DNA from: Pseudomonas migulae NBRC 103157
GTDB taxonomy: Bacteria > Pseudomonadota > Gammaproteobacteria > Pseudomonadales > Pseudomonadaceae
Length of the DNA stretch: 64,000 bases
NCBI RefSeq assembly: GCF_002091715.1
Contig: NZ_BDAG01000009.1
Location: 1 to 64,000, forward strand
Direction of reading: 5' to 3'
Part shown: positions 25,679 to 35,513 of the stretch, one piece after another
Layout: each line of letters starts with the position of its first letter
Position numbering within the stretch: the first letter of the stretch is position 1
Notes under the pieces: model-generated
Database searches by the model: none
What the model saw: the letters and a program-made list of their open reading frames with translations, nothing else
What the model was told of the DNA's origin: nothing
Position numbers and translations under genes: made by a program

Positions 25679-26641
25679 TCACACTCGCTGCTCCAGAAAG
25701 TCTTTCGCGGTCTTGGCCAACGCCCCATCCACGCTGATCGCCGGGGTCCATTCGAGCAACGCTTTGGTTTTCCCGATATCAACCTGAAGCGACCCGCAAA
25801 GACGCTGGGACAAAGCCTTTTTCCCCAACAGTTGCGCAGTGCCGCTCAACAGCCACATCGGCAATGGCAACAAGCGCGCCGGCCGGCCCAAAGCCCGGGC
25901 CATACGTCGCAGCAAATCGCTGGTGGACAAGTCCTCGTCGTCACTCACCAGGAAAACCTGGTTGGCAGCGGCGGAATGGTGAATGCAGGTCCTGATCAGG
26001 TCGACCAGATTGTCCAGGGCCACCAGGCTGCGCTTGTTGGTAATGGCGCCCAGCGGCAATGGCACGCCCTTATTGAGCCAACCCATCATGCTGCGAAAGT
26101 TTGCCTTCACCCCCGGGCCATAGACCAACACCGGACGAATGATCACCACTTCCATCCCGGTTTTCGCCGCGAGGGCCTGCAAAGCCTGCTCGGACTCCAG
26201 CTTGGAGACGCCATAAGGGTCCAGCGGAGCAGGCTGATCATCGGCCGTATAAGGATGGCCGGGCGGCGTCCCCTCACCATTGACCTTGATCGAACTCAGG
26301 TAGATGAAACGCCGGACACCGGACTGGGCTGCTTGCTCCGCGAGACGTAACGTCCCCTGCACATTGGCACGACGAAAGGCGGCCAACGGATCAGCTTCGC
26401 GCTCATTCATGACATGCACGCGGGCAGCACAGTGAATCACGACTTCGACGCCTTCGAGTGGAACCTGCCAGTCGGTGTCCGGCTCAAGTCCGGACACCTG
26501 ACAGACTTCCAGGCGGGGCGAGGATTGCGACGGTAACTGTCGATAGACAGCTCGCACTGCAAATTGAGGATCAGTCAGCAGACGAGCCTGAACCGCAGCC
26601 CCGACAAAGCCGCTGGCCCCCGTCAAAAGGACTCGCATCAT
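25679..26641 (-). CDS. wbpV: SDR-family 4-ketoreductase/epimerase (WbpV-like)
   Basis: This 320-residue NAD(P)-dependent enzyme has the TGASGFVG cofactor motif at 8-15 and a YGVSK catalytic motif near 143. In P. aeruginosa O6, WbpV together with WbpM makes UDP-D-QuiNAc by reducing the 4-keto intermediate; the similarity here is to that type. It could instead be a 4-epimerase. In P. aeruginosa wbpL sits between wbpV and wbpM, but here only 51 bases separate them. The first of two tandem ATGs was taken. Confidence 0.8.
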   Translation of the reverse strand: MMRVLLTGASGFVGAAVQARLLTDPQFAVRAVYRQLPSQSSPRLEVCQVSGLEPDTDWQVPLEGVEVVIHCAARVHVMNEREADPLAAFRRANVQGTLRLAEQAAQSGVRRFIYLSSIKVNGEGTPPGHPYTADDQPAPLDPYGVSKLESEQALQALAAKTGMEVVIIRPVLVYGPGVKANFRSMMGWLNKGVPLPLGAITNKRSLVALDNLVDLIRTCIHHSAAANQVFLVSDDEDLSTSDLLRRMARALGRPARLLPLPMWLLSGTAQLLGKKALSQRLCGSLQVDIGKTKALLEWTPAISVDGALAKTAKDFLEQRV

Positions 26642-26648
26642 AGTGGGC

Positions 26649-27776
26649 TCAAGCCTTGCTCCACACCGTGCGATTGATGTAATCGGTGTAACTCAGGACC
26701 ACGCGAACCACCTGCAGCGAAACCGGTCCGCCTTGATAATCCGGCACCACTGGCACCTTGCGTTGCTCACGAGAATGCTGACTGGTCACCACCCGCACCG
26801 CATCCATCACAGAACCGCGCTTCAGGCCGCTCATGATCAGCGTCCCTTCATCCATCCCCTCGGGACGCTCATGGGCGTTGCGCAGGGTGACGGCAGGCAG
26901 GTTCAGCAAGGACGCTTCTTCGGTAATGGTGCCGCTGTCGGAAAGCACACAGAACGCCGACATCTGCAGCTTGATGTAGTCCAGCAGACCGAAAGGTTTG
27001 ACGAAACGGATCAACGGGTGATCGAGGGATTCACCCAAGGCTTCCAGACGCTTGCGCGTACGTGGATGAGTCGAAACGATCAACGGGAAACCATATTGAT
27101 CGGCCAGGGCCCGCAGGGTATCCAGCAAATCGCGCAGGTTATCCGGCGTGTCGACGTTTTCCTCGCGGTGGATACTGACGATGAAAAACTTGTCCTGCTC
27201 GAGACCGCTGCGCGTCAGCACATCGGACTGCTCGATCTTGGGCATGTAGTGCTCAAGGACTTCCTGCATGTGCGAACCGGTCTTGATGATCGTTTCAGGG
27301 CGAATGCCCTCGGCGATCAGGTAGCGGCGAGCATGCTCGGTCAGCACCATGTTGATGTCGCTGAGGTGATCCAGCACCTTGCGGTTCAGCTCTTCAGGCA
27401 CCCGCTGGTCGAAGCAGCGGTTACCCGCCTCCATATGGAACACCGGAATCTTGCGACGCTTGGCGGAAATCACTGCGAGGCAGGTATTGGTATCGCCATA
27501 CAGCAGCAACGCGTCAGGCTTTTCCAGTTCGAAGATTTCATCGGACTTGGCAATGACTTCAGCGATGGTCTTGGCGGCTGTATCGCCGGCAGCGCCGAGG
27601 AAATGATCCGGCTTGCGGATTTCCAGGTCGTCGAAGAACACCTGGTTGAGTTCGTAATCGTAGTTCTGCCCGGAGTGCACCAGGACATGATCGACCTGGC
27701 GATCCAGTTCGGCGATAACCCGGCTCATCTTGATCAGCTCGGGACGTGTGCCGACCAGCGTCATGACCTTAAGCAT
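26649..27776 (-). CDS. wbjD: UDP-sugar 2-epimerase, non-hydrolysing (WbjD/FnlC type)
   Basis: This 375-residue cytoplasmic enzyme inverts C2 of a UDP-2-acetamido-2,6-dideoxy sugar. It has the family start VGTRPELIK, the SGQNYDYELN segment and the MEAGNRCFDQRVPEE motif, then SDSGTITEE near the nucleotide site. It is closer to FnlC/WbjD than to WecB or WbpI. It overlaps the wbjB-like gene by eight bases. With the two genes upstream it forms a three-gene pathway to an L-sugar donor. Confidence 0.85.
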   Translation of the reverse strand: MLKVMTLVGTRPELIKMSRVIAELDRQVDHVLVHSGQNYDYELNQVFFDDLEIRKPDHFLGAAGDTAAKTIAEVIAKSDEIFELEKPDALLLYGDTNTCLAVISAKRRKIPVFHMEAGNRCFDQRVPEELNRKVLDHLSDINMVLTEHARRYLIAEGIRPETIIKTGSHMQEVLEHYMPKIEQSDVLTRSGLEQDKFFIVSIHREENVDTPDNLRDLLDTLRALADQYGFPLIVSTHPRTRKRLEALGESLDHPLIRFVKPFGLLDYIKLQMSAFCVLSDSGTITEEASLLNLPAVTLRNAHERPEGMDEGTLIMSGLKRGSVMDAVRVVTSQHSREQRKVPVVPDYQGGPVSLQVVRVVLSYTDYINRTVWSKA

Positions 27777-28779
27777 CGAGTTGCTCCTTGATGTAATCGA
27801 GTTTCAGCAACAGCTCCTTGATACCCGGTACATCCAGGCGCTCCGTGTTGTGCGAGGTGTAGTCGTCGAACTCGGATATACGCTCCTCGCCCTCGACGAA
27901 GTACTTGTTGTAGTTCAGGTCACGGTTGTCCGCCGGAATCCGGTAGTAACGCCCCATGTCCTCGGCCTTGGCCATTTCCTCGCGGGAAACCAGCGACTCG
28001 TAGAGTTTCTCGCCGTGGCGAGTACCGATCACCTTGACCTCGTTTTTCTTGCCGAACAGTTGCTTGAGCGCTTCGGCCAGGTCGCCGACTGTCGAGGCCG
28101 GGGCTTTCTGAACGAACAAATCGCCTTGCTGGCCGTGCTCGAAAGCATGCAGAACCAGATCAACCGAATCTTCAAGCGACATGAGGAAGCGGGTCATTTC
28201 CGGGTCGGTCACGGTCAGCGCGCCACCCGTGCGAAGCTGGTCAACGAACAACGGAATCACCGAGCCGCGCGAGGCCATGACGTTGCCATAACGGGTCGCG
28301 CAAATGACCGGGCCATTGGCCGGGATCATGCGCGACTTGGCCACCATCAACTTCTCGGACATTGCCTTGGAGATGCCCATGGCGTTGATCGGATAGACCG
28401 CCTTGTCCGTGCTCAACACCACAACCCGCTGCACACCGCTGGCGATGGCGGCATTCAGCACGTTCTCGGTGCCCAGCACGTTGGTGCGCACCGCTTCCAT
28501 CGGATAGAACTCGCAAGACGGAACCTGCTTCAGGGCCGCAGCGTGGAAGATGTAATCCACACCCACCATCGCCTGATCCAGGCTGTCGCGATCACGAACA
28601 TCGCCGATGTAGAACTTGACCTTGTCATTGGCCAGGGCGATACGCATATCTTCCTGCTTCTTCTCATCACGACTGAAGATGCGAATTTCGCGCACAGCGG
28701 TATTGAGAAAACGCTTGAGGACCGTATGACCGAAAGAACCGGTGCCACCGGTGATCATCAATACCTTGTCGTCGAACAT
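27769..28779 (-). CDS. wbjB: UDP-GlcNAc 4,6-dehydratase/5-epimerase (WbjB/FnlA/CapE type)
   Basis: This 336-residue SDR enzyme has the cofactor motif TGGTGSFG at 10-17, STDKAVYPINAMG and the FMTSLE-like motif FLMSLEDSVDL. The first step turns UDP-GlcNAc into 4-keto-6-deoxy sugars with inversion at C5, so it leads to L-sugars, in contrast to WbpM. The start has a good GGAAGG site. The RmlD-like reductase gene lies immediately upstream and the 2-epimerase immediately downstream. Confidence 0.88.
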   Translation of the reverse strand: MFDDKVLMITGGTGSFGHTVLKRFLNTAVREIRIFSRDEKKQEDMRIALANDKVKFYIGDVRDRDSLDQAMVGVDYIFHAAALKQVPSCEFYPMEAVRTNVLGTENVLNAAIASGVQRVVVLSTDKAVYPINAMGISKAMSEKLMVAKSRMIPANGPVICATRYGNVMASRGSVIPLFVDQLRTGGALTVTDPEMTRFLMSLEDSVDLVLHAFEHGQQGDLFVQKAPASTVGDLAEALKQLFGKKNEVKVIGTRHGEKLYESLVSREEMAKAEDMGRYYRIPADNRDLNYNKYFVEGEERISEFDDYTSHNTERLDVPGIKELLLKLDYIKEQLDA

Positions 28780-28797
28780 GTAAACCTTCCGAATTCG

Positions 28798-29655
28798 TTA
28801 GCGAGTGGCGTGCATCAGCTCGATGAGCCGGGGCCAGGTTGGGGCTTTGTATCCAGTCGCCTGGGTGAAACGTTCGCTGTTGAGCGATCGATCGATCACC
28901 AATGCGGCGTCTGGACGGATCTCGATGGACTTGCCGTATTGGCTGGCAATCAGGGTCAACAGGTCCAGCTTTGCAATCGGTTCTGCGGCGACATGATACA
29001 GGCCATTGAGCTCCGGGTGCGGCAGGACGAAGTCTTTCATGACACGGGCCAGCTCAGCGGTGGGCAAACCGGAGAAAATAGCCTTGGAAAAACCTCGCAC
29101 GCTGCCTTCTTGCGACAGAAACCAGTCCACCAGCGAATGACTGGAGTTCAACTCGTGACCGATGATCGAGGTTCGCAAGGTGATGGCATTGGGTAGATCG
29201 TGCAGTTCGCCGATGTACTTGGACTTGCCGTACAGGTCTTCGGCGTCCGACAGATCGCTTTCGAGGTAGCCACCTTTACGTCCCGAAAAGACGCAGTCGG
29301 TACTGATATGGATCAGACGCGCGTCGCTCAGGGCGCAGAGCCGGGCGAGTCGATGCGGCAACATGGCGTTGATTGGCAGCGCTGTCAGCGGATCTTTGGC
29401 ATCGGCGAGTTGCTTGATCAGGCCGACGCAGTTGATGACGACGTCCGGGCGCACCTTGGCAATAGTGGCCACAAGCGAGTCCTGATCCAGCACATCGACA
29501 CCCGATAGCAAGCGCTCACGACTTGCTTCGGGGAAGGATCGCAACCCGGCGGAGCTGCGCAACGTTCCCCAAACCTCATGCTCCGGATCGGAGTTGAAGG
29601 TTTTGAAGACCGCGCTGCCCAGCATACCGGTGATGCCAAGTACCAAAATTTTCAT
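28798..29655 (-). CDS. RmlD-like SDR reductase (WbvR-type)
   Basis: This 285-residue enzyme has the RmlD pattern: MKILVLGITGMLG start, STDCVFSGRKGGY and YGKSK (catalytic Tyr and Lys near 130-134). It would reduce the 4-keto group of the WbjB product. It lacks the C-terminal cupin domain of WbjC/FnlB/CapF (about 370 residues), so the product is more likely in the L-Rha/L-QuiNAc series than L-FucNAc, as described for Vibrio cholerae WbvR. ATG 29655 gives the standard N-terminus; longer reading has no support. Confidence 0.82.
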   Translation of the reverse strand: MKILVLGITGMLGSAVFKTFNSDPEHEVWGTLRSSAGLRSFPEASRERLLSGVDVLDQDSLVATIAKVRPDVVINCVGLIKQLADAKDPLTALPINAMLPHRLARLCALSDARLIHISTDCVFSGRKGGYLESDLSDAEDLYGKSKYIGELHDLPNAITLRTSIIGHELNSSHSLVDWFLSQEGSVRGFSKAIFSGLPTAELARVMKDFVLPHPELNGLYHVAAEPIAKLDLLTLIASQYGKSIEIRPDAALVIDRSLNSERFTQATGYKAPTWPRLIELMHATR

Positions 29656-29700
29656 GCTGACTCTCGGAATATTTTCACAATCAAACAAATATACATTGGC

Positions 29701-31140
29701 TCAGGAGGTGAATCGAGAGCGCCAGAAGGCAAGAATTTTATCAGCAAAGTAAATCAAAAGGACATTGATGATAATAGTGCCGAAAAGCAGGTAGCTTTGC
29801 GCGGGAACATATCCAAAACTCATGAATCGATAGGCAACTACTTGCGCAAACAACGAACAAAGAATCACGTTCTTTCCGCCAAATTTATACACGAAAATTT
29901 CAATCAGAGCGGCTGCCAAGCCCAACAACACCATTGATACGAATAGAAATAGGTAGGAGCCAGGATAGAAAAAGAAGGCAATGATTCCTGATAAAGATAC
30001 AAAATGAAATTTTGAAGTATCCGTATCTTTATAAGCAGAATCAATCAGGTTTTTATCATAAAAACTTAATGCATTTTCATTATAAACCTCCTGCCATGCC
30101 AGCCTCCACACTCGCCAACCTAAATCCGGATAACTTGAAACAGCCATAACTCCCTCCATCCCAACCCATCGATCCACAAGCAAAGATGCAGCCATGTTGG
30201 TAGTCATATCAATGGTTGTTTGAGTTTTTGTGGATTTTTGAGCAACCGAAAGCTCAACCGCGTTCAAATAAGACACTGATCGGATATAAGTAACCAAAAC
30301 CGCAGAACTGGCAAATAGCAGCATGAATGCCAGCACCACAACAATAAAGAATCGTTTACTGACCCTGAAAGCATTAACTTTGAAATTATAGAACACACCA
30401 TACAACAGGGAACCGGTGCTGATCAGCATGCCTCGACTTAGCTGCGACGAACTCGAAACCACTCCTTCAAGAAAAGAGTAAACAATTGCCCAACCATAAT
30501 TTTTCTTATTAATCCTCAGCTCAAAATTAAGAATAATTGCAACAAAAGAAGCCATTCCGAAAAGCAGCAACCATGTAACCACTCTATTCAGACCGAAAGG
30601 TAGAATGGTTCTGGTTATTCCACCCCGCTGATAGATACCCAGATGGACGTTAAGATATCCGATGGCTACCAGGAACAGCAGAAATAACACTAATACATAT
30701 TTACGATAGTCAACGTAGAAGTCAAACAAACCGGGCTGCGCTTCCTCCGTTGCCACCTGTGGATAATTGAACAGGAATTTCCCCCTAAGATAGCTTGCCA
30801 GCATCAGGCCCGACAACCCGCAGGTGGCGACTTGCACAGCTCGATCAAAAGCTTCTGGCGAACCATCAAAATGGCCGGCCAGAACAAACTCGCCATCCAT
30901 GAAAACCAAGCGAAACGTCAACTTCAGCCAAAAACCGAGCCAAAACAGCAGACCGATAAATGTATCAAAAAAAATAGCCTGCGGCCGAAAGCAAAAATAA
31001 AGCATCGTATTGGCTACAACGCTGAATACAACATAATAAATAGCGTGACCCGGGTACTGTATTAAAGCCATAGAAAACAATACAAAAACAACAACAAAGA
31101 CTACCACTCTAATAGTTATTGGAACATCGATCCACTGCAT
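29701..31140 (-). CDS. wzy: O-antigen polymerase Wzy-like membrane protein
   Basis: This 479-residue protein has about 12 membrane helices, a long soluble loop toward the C-terminal third (about residues 300-380) and AT-rich codons. Low sequence conservation is normal for Wzy. The loop includes DRWVGMEGVMAVSSYPDLGW and a later DTSKFHF. It would join O-units in the periplasm. A second polymerase-like domain exists in the 827-residue protein upstream, so which one serves as Wzy cannot be decided from sequence. Confidence 0.7.
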   Translation of the reverse strand: MQWIDVPITIRVVVFVVVFVLFSMALIQYPGHAIYYVVFSVVANTMLYFCFRPQAIFFDTFIGLLFWLGFWLKLTFRLVFMDGEFVLAGHFDGSPEAFDRAVQVATCGLSGLMLASYLRGKFLFNYPQVATEEAQPGLFDFYVDYRKYVLVLFLLFLVAIGYLNVHLGIYQRGGITRTILPFGLNRVVTWLLLFGMASFVAIILNFELRINKKNYGWAIVYSFLEGVVSSSSQLSRGMLISTGSLLYGVFYNFKVNAFRVSKRFFIVVVLAFMLLFASSAVLVTYIRSVSYLNAVELSVAQKSTKTQTTIDMTTNMAASLLVDRWVGMEGVMAVSSYPDLGWRVWRLAWQEVYNENALSFYDKNLIDSAYKDTDTSKFHFVSLSGIIAFFFYPGSYLFLFVSMVLLGLAAALIEIFVYKFGGKNVILCSLFAQVVAYRFMSFGYVPAQSYLLFGTIIINVLLIYFADKILAFWRSRFTS

Positions 31141-31235
31141 ATCGCCATCCTTCTAAAATCATCCTAAATCAACAATTTCACCACAAACAAACATCATTGA
31201 CTCAATAAATCACAGACTCGACACCCAACAAACAC

Positions 31236-33719
31236 TTAACCACCAATTTGACCAGGCTCATCTTTTTCACGCCTAAGTTTGAGACAAGCTGAAATAACGA
31301 CACCCCAGAGGAAAAACGTTATGATGCCCGGATAAGGCTGACGCATGCCAACCTTCAGCATATTATCTACAAACAAAAAAAACAGTACGACACCCATTAC
31401 TCCGAGAACTTCTGACGAGGCCCAAATACGTAAACAATTACGTACAGCGAAGTACGTGGTCAATGCGAGCAACCCTATAAGCGGCAAAATGGCCAAGAAA
31501 CCAAAGTTATAGATAAAATCCAAATAGTAATTATGCGCACTAGGGAATTTGTTTCTGTCAGGTACATTTACATGCCCTAACCAAAATGATCTGAAATCGT
31601 CAAAAATTTCAGAAACGTAAAAATCCCAGTAAACTAAACGCTCTGCACGATTATTTAAGTGCACCACCCTATCGGAGTCAACGAACCCACCCAACCCGCC
31701 TAACAACCCACCAGGGGGTTCCCCCTCTTGCAAACCGACGCCGAATTTTGCCCTGAGAAGATCTCCGCTGACGAGAAAAACCAGGCTCAGCGTGATCCCT
31801 AAACCGGCAAATAGCACTACTAGCGAGCTTTCCCATATATTTCTTCTTAGCTGTAGATTGCGAATAAAGAAAGACAGTGTCCCTACAACCAGTAATACGC
31901 AAGCGAGCATCGAAAACGAAAAAGACACATACCATCCCATAACGCCTGACAACAACAACAAACCTCGGCGATAACCCACTTCATCCGAGAGTGAAAACAA
32001 CGCAATGACAAAACCACCCACTAAAACAACAGGAACATATTGCATATGCTGATAAATACTAAAAAAATACAGGGATGGTGATAGAAGGCCAAGGCCTTTT
32101 GTGAGCGTTGACAGCAGCTCTAACGGCACTATTATAAACAGCATAAAAAACAACACTTTAGCCGCGTAAGAAATTGCATCCCTCTTCAAGCCATATTGCT
32201 GCCCAAGAACAAGTGCAAATACAGGAAGCATATACTGAACTAGCAGAATCAATTTTGATTTCGCTTCAACCCCAGTGTTTTCAGCCAATACCAGACTGGT
32301 AAAAAGCATCCCCATAAACAGAAAAAATACAACAATCAATGATAAGCGAGCTTTCGTATAACCGCCTAAAATCACGATACCGGCATAACACGCTAAGACT
32401 GAGATCGGGATGGGCAATAACGCCAACTTTCCCTCACTGGAAAAATTGACAAGCTTCCCTTGATAAATCCCTCCAGATATCTGAAAAAACAAGGGAAAAA
32501 ACAGTACAAACGCCAAAATCACCAACACCCATCGCCCTGATATTTTTAACCTACTGGCGCTGAATAGACCGTCCTTCTCACTGACGTAAAACACCAAAGA
32601 CAACAAAGCACTTAGTAAGTAAAGCCCCGCCAATGAAGAGACACCAAGACCGTAATAAAGAAACGGGATACAGCCGACAAGTATTATATTGGCCAGCATG
32701 TCGGAACCAAATGCATCTTGGGTTTCGCTGTTCTGCAACAGTCGTAAACGCACTCTCTGAGCCACAACCATAATGGCCCCTCCCATGAGTGAACAGCCTA
32801 CCGCCAGCCAGAAGAAACTGCTTTTTCCGGTCCACTGCAATACATCCGGACGCAGGAATGCGACTGCTATGAGGAGTAGTCCCAAGAGCAGCGAGCCCCA
32901 TACCATCAAGTTCACCCAACGCAGCACACGACTCGAATGCCCGGACTCACCTTCATGACGAACCAACGTTGGCCCCAAAGCCTGGGTAAATACAGCTCCC
33001 ATGATTCCGCCGAGAGCAAAGGCTGAAAAGAGGTCGCCGGCAATCTGGTTACCGGCCAGAAGAATAATAAAGAGTCGGAAGACATAAACCGATACGCCAA
33101 TTACCGCGCTCGAACCAAAATGCGGTAACAGTAATTTCAAATACCTCTTGCCATGAGCAGTCTTTCGGAATGCTGCTGCGAACATCTCAGGGCGAATGCA
33201 CCAACAGAGAGGTGAAGCGGCCCATATAGCCAGCGACCACAGACCGAGGGTGCTATCCAGAGAAAGTGTCACCAGGACCAACAGACTGACGAAACCCTGG
33301 GTGAGAAAAAAACCCAATGCCTGCCCGAACCGATGATCATGCTCCTGCTCACAGAGAAAGACTTCAGCCAACCATTCGCATGCACGACGCGCAATCAACA
33401 ACAAGACAAACAGCCAACCTGACGCCACCAGCCCCATGCTTAGCATAAAAGCCAGGACACTGAGCGGTAGTACTAATAAACAGCGCAAACGCAGAATGTA
33501 TGCACTTTCTACCTGCCTGTTCTTGGCCAGGATGATGCTCCGGGCATTGCCGGAAAAGGAGTAGAAAAGCGCCACCGTAGCACCGTGAACGATGCCAAAG
33601 TCCGCAGCCAAATCCGGTCGGCCAAACAGGCTCAAACCGATCATGATAAGCATCATGGCAAATGCATTGGCCATGAATGCGGCAGGAAAAACGAATAAAT
33701 TATTCAAATATCCTGGCAC
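31236..33719 (-). CDS. Fused flippase / O-antigen polymerase-ligase membrane protein
   Basis: This 827-residue polytopic protein joins two modules in one frame. Residues 1 to about 395 resemble a MATE/Wzx polysaccharide flippase; residues about 396-827 resemble the Wzy_C/O-antigen ligase fold, with RAERLVYWDF (691-700) and SAHNYYLDF (727-735) in the large periplasmic loop. Each part is near the full length of a separate protein. The start is GTG 33719 without a clear ribosome site, right beside an IS66 remnant, so the N-terminus may be shortened. Low GC fits transfer. Confidence 0.75.
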   Translation of the reverse strand: MPGYLNNLFVFPAAFMANAFAMMLIMIGLSLFGRPDLAADFGIVHGATVALFYSFSGNARSIILAKNRQVESAYILRLRCLLVLPLSVLAFMLSMGLVASGWLFVLLLIARRACEWLAEVFLCEQEHDHRFGQALGFFLTQGFVSLLVLVTLSLDSTLGLWSLAIWAASPLCWCIRPEMFAAAFRKTAHGKRYLKLLLPHFGSSAVIGVSVYVFRLFIILLAGNQIAGDLFSAFALGGIMGAVFTQALGPTLVRHEGESGHSSRVLRWVNLMVWGSLLLGLLLIAVAFLRPDVLQWTGKSSFFWLAVGCSLMGGAIMVVAQRVRLRLLQNSETQDAFGSDMLANIILVGCIPFLYYGLGVSSLAGLYLLSALLSLVFYVSEKDGLFSASRLKISGRWVLVILAFVLFFPLFFQISGGIYQGKLVNFSSEGKLALLPIPISVLACYAGIVILGGYTKARLSLIVVFFLFMGMLFTSLVLAENTGVEAKSKLILLVQYMLPVFALVLGQQYGLKRDAISYAAKVLFFMLFIIVPLELLSTLTKGLGLLSPSLYFFSIYQHMQYVPVVLVGGFVIALFSLSDEVGYRRGLLLLSGVMGWYVSFSFSMLACVLLVVGTLSFFIRNLQLRRNIWESSLVVLFAGLGITLSLVFLVSGDLLRAKFGVGLQEGEPPGGLLGGLGGFVDSDRVVHLNNRAERLVYWDFYVSEIFDDFRSFWLGHVNVPDRNKFPSAHNYYLDFIYNFGFLAILPLIGLLALTTYFAVRNCLRIWASSEVLGVMGVVLFFLFVDNMLKVGMRQPYPGIITFFLWGVVISACLKLRREKDEPGQIGG

Positions 33720-34158
33720 CCGAAATAGACGTCTGCAATGGAGTGTAGTGCTCTAATGCAATCGGACACCCGCAAAGGCCAGAATACTCACCGGATCGAT
33801 GCATTAGACATCCAATCAATGCCGCCCCTCCCCTGTAAGCGGTCGGACATCCCGTCTGCGCAATCAAAACGGTGCCCACGATGCGGAACTGCGCTGGATT
33901 TCCCGCGCGCAGCGATGGCGCGGGTTCTGATGCCCGAGTTTCTGGCTCGGCTTTTGGGGAGGTTTGATCAGGGGGAAACGACTCGTAGCGCTTGTCGACA
34001 CTATGACGTTTCAACTGGGTGCTTTCTTGGATGAGCTGGCGGTTGCCGATTTTGCGGGGCAGCACATTTTTATCAGATTGTTCGACACGCAAAAGCAACT
34101 GCGCAGCCAAGCCGAGCAGTGGATCGTTGTCGAATTGAGGGGTTTTGGCGGGAGTCAT
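33700..34158 (-). pseudogene. IS66-type transposase (TnpC) remnant
   Basis: The first ~65 residues (LAAQLLLRVEQSDKN... and STQLKRHSVDKRYES) follow the N-terminal leucine-zipper-like region of IS66 TnpC (LAAQLL...LKRHKFAKRSE). After that the similarity ends in unrelated low-complexity sequence, so the zinc-finger and DDE domains are gone. The rest of 33720-34287 shows no gene. It lies between the fusion gene and a glycosyltransferase gene and has probably shaped this junction. Confidence 0.5.
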
Positions 34159-34287
34159 GGCGGTGACTCTGCCCGACCTGCTGATCGGCGTCTGTCGTCC
34201 AAATCCTTTAATGCATAAGGATCATTCCGACAGACTCAGCGCGTAGCCAGGGAAGGTTCCTTGCCGGCGCGCATAGATATTTCCAAC

Positions 34288-35499
34288 TCAGCGTTCAAGC
34301 AGATCAATCAGGCGCCGAACTTGCTTTCCCATGTCAAAATGCTGATCAAAATAGGCTCGACCGGAAGCTCCCATTGCTTCTCTCTCTGCATTGCTGCGGC
34401 TACGCATCTCTCGGATCGCGGCAACTAGTGGCAACACCTCCTCTGCCGGGGAAGAGATACCTGCACCGGCTTCCTGGACAATCCGTGCGCCCTCGCCGTC
34501 CAGACTGGCGATAATCGGTTTTCCCGCCGCCAGATAAGCCTGAATCTTGCTGGGAACCGTTTGCGCAAAAATCTCTTCTGCATTGAGCGACACCAGAAGC
34601 GCCGCGGAGCGCTCGAATATCTGCGGCATAGCCTCGGGCGGAAAACGTCCGGCCAGCACCAGATTATTCAGATCCAGCAGTTCCTTCTGTTCTTGCAGCC
34701 ATGCAAGTCGGCTACCGCTACCCACCAGCACTAACCGTATTTCTGCATCCTCTTTCAGATGCCTTGCAGCTTGCAGCAAGGTATCCAGTGATTGCACCGT
34801 TCCCAGGTTACCCGCAAAGACCACACAGAAATGCGTTTCCAGCAGCTCGCTCAGTTCACTGGGAATAGGTACCGTTTCTGCTGGCGCAGTTGCATTCATG
34901 GAGTTGGGGTAATAAACGATTTTCCTGCGTTCTGCGTAGCGCAACACTGGATCAACAAACGCGTGCGATTGCACTAACAAGGTATCGCAACAGCGATAGA
35001 TGCCTTTGACCAGCCACCCCACCGCCTTGAGTGCGTGGGGGTTTTTGACAAAGCCGGTAGCTGCAAGGCTTTCGGGCCATAGATCCTGCACCCACAAAGC
35101 CAGCTTTGCCTTCTTCAGCCACTTCAATGGAATCGCAGGAATGGCCTGCAAGATAGGAGAGGGCGCGAAGACCAGAATTGCATCGAACTCTCGTTTGCGC
35201 AGCATCCAGGGCAGAAACAGCAGGCCGGCAAGGACAAATGACAGGTAATTGAGTATCAGGTTTTTCGCCCCACCTTCCCCTCGTGGCCAGAGCGGAACGC
35301 GGAACACATCAATCTTCCCGAGGTAGCATTCACGTTGCGTACCCTTGGCGCGATAGCCATCGAATATCTTACCGTCCGGGTAATTGGGCTTGCCGGTAGC
35401 CACTACAACTTCATGGCCCTGCTCATCAAGAGTGCGCACGATGTCGTTGATGATGAAGCTTTCAGGCCAGAAGTATTGCGAGACTACGAGGATCTTCAT
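34288..35499 (-). CDS. wbuB: Glycosyltransferase family 4 (WbuB-like)
   Basis: This 403-residue GT-B enzyme begins MKILVVSQYFWPE and has VQDLWPESL in the N-terminal half. The C-terminal donor site holds GNLGTVQSLDTLL and PSKIQAYLAAGKPI. This matches WbuB, which transfers L-FucNAc-type sugars in E. coli strains that carry fnlABC. Together with the wbjB/RmlD/wbjD genes it is the likely transferase for that L-sugar. A TTG at 35517 that overlaps the upstream stop is an alternative start. Confidence 0.85.
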   Translation of the reverse strand: MKILVVSQYFWPESFIINDIVRTLDEQGHEVVVATGKPNYPDGKIFDGYRAKGTQRECYLGKIDVFRVPLWPRGEGGAKNLILNYLSFVLAGLLFLPWMLRKREFDAILVFAPSPILQAIPAIPLKWLKKAKLALWVQDLWPESLAATGFVKNPHALKAVGWLVKGIYRCCDTLLVQSHAFVDPVLRYAERRKIVYYPNSMNATAPAETVPIPSELSELLETHFCVVFAGNLGTVQSLDTLLQAARHLKEDAEIRLVLVGSGSRLAWLQEQKELLDLNNLVLAGRFPPEAMPQIFERSAALLVSLNAEEIFAQTVPSKIQAYLAAGKPIIASLDGEGARIVQEAGAGISSPAEEVLPLVAAIREMRSRSNAEREAMGASGRAYFDQHFDMGKQVRRLIDLLER

Positions 35500-35513
35500 A
35501 GGTATCAGGGAGC

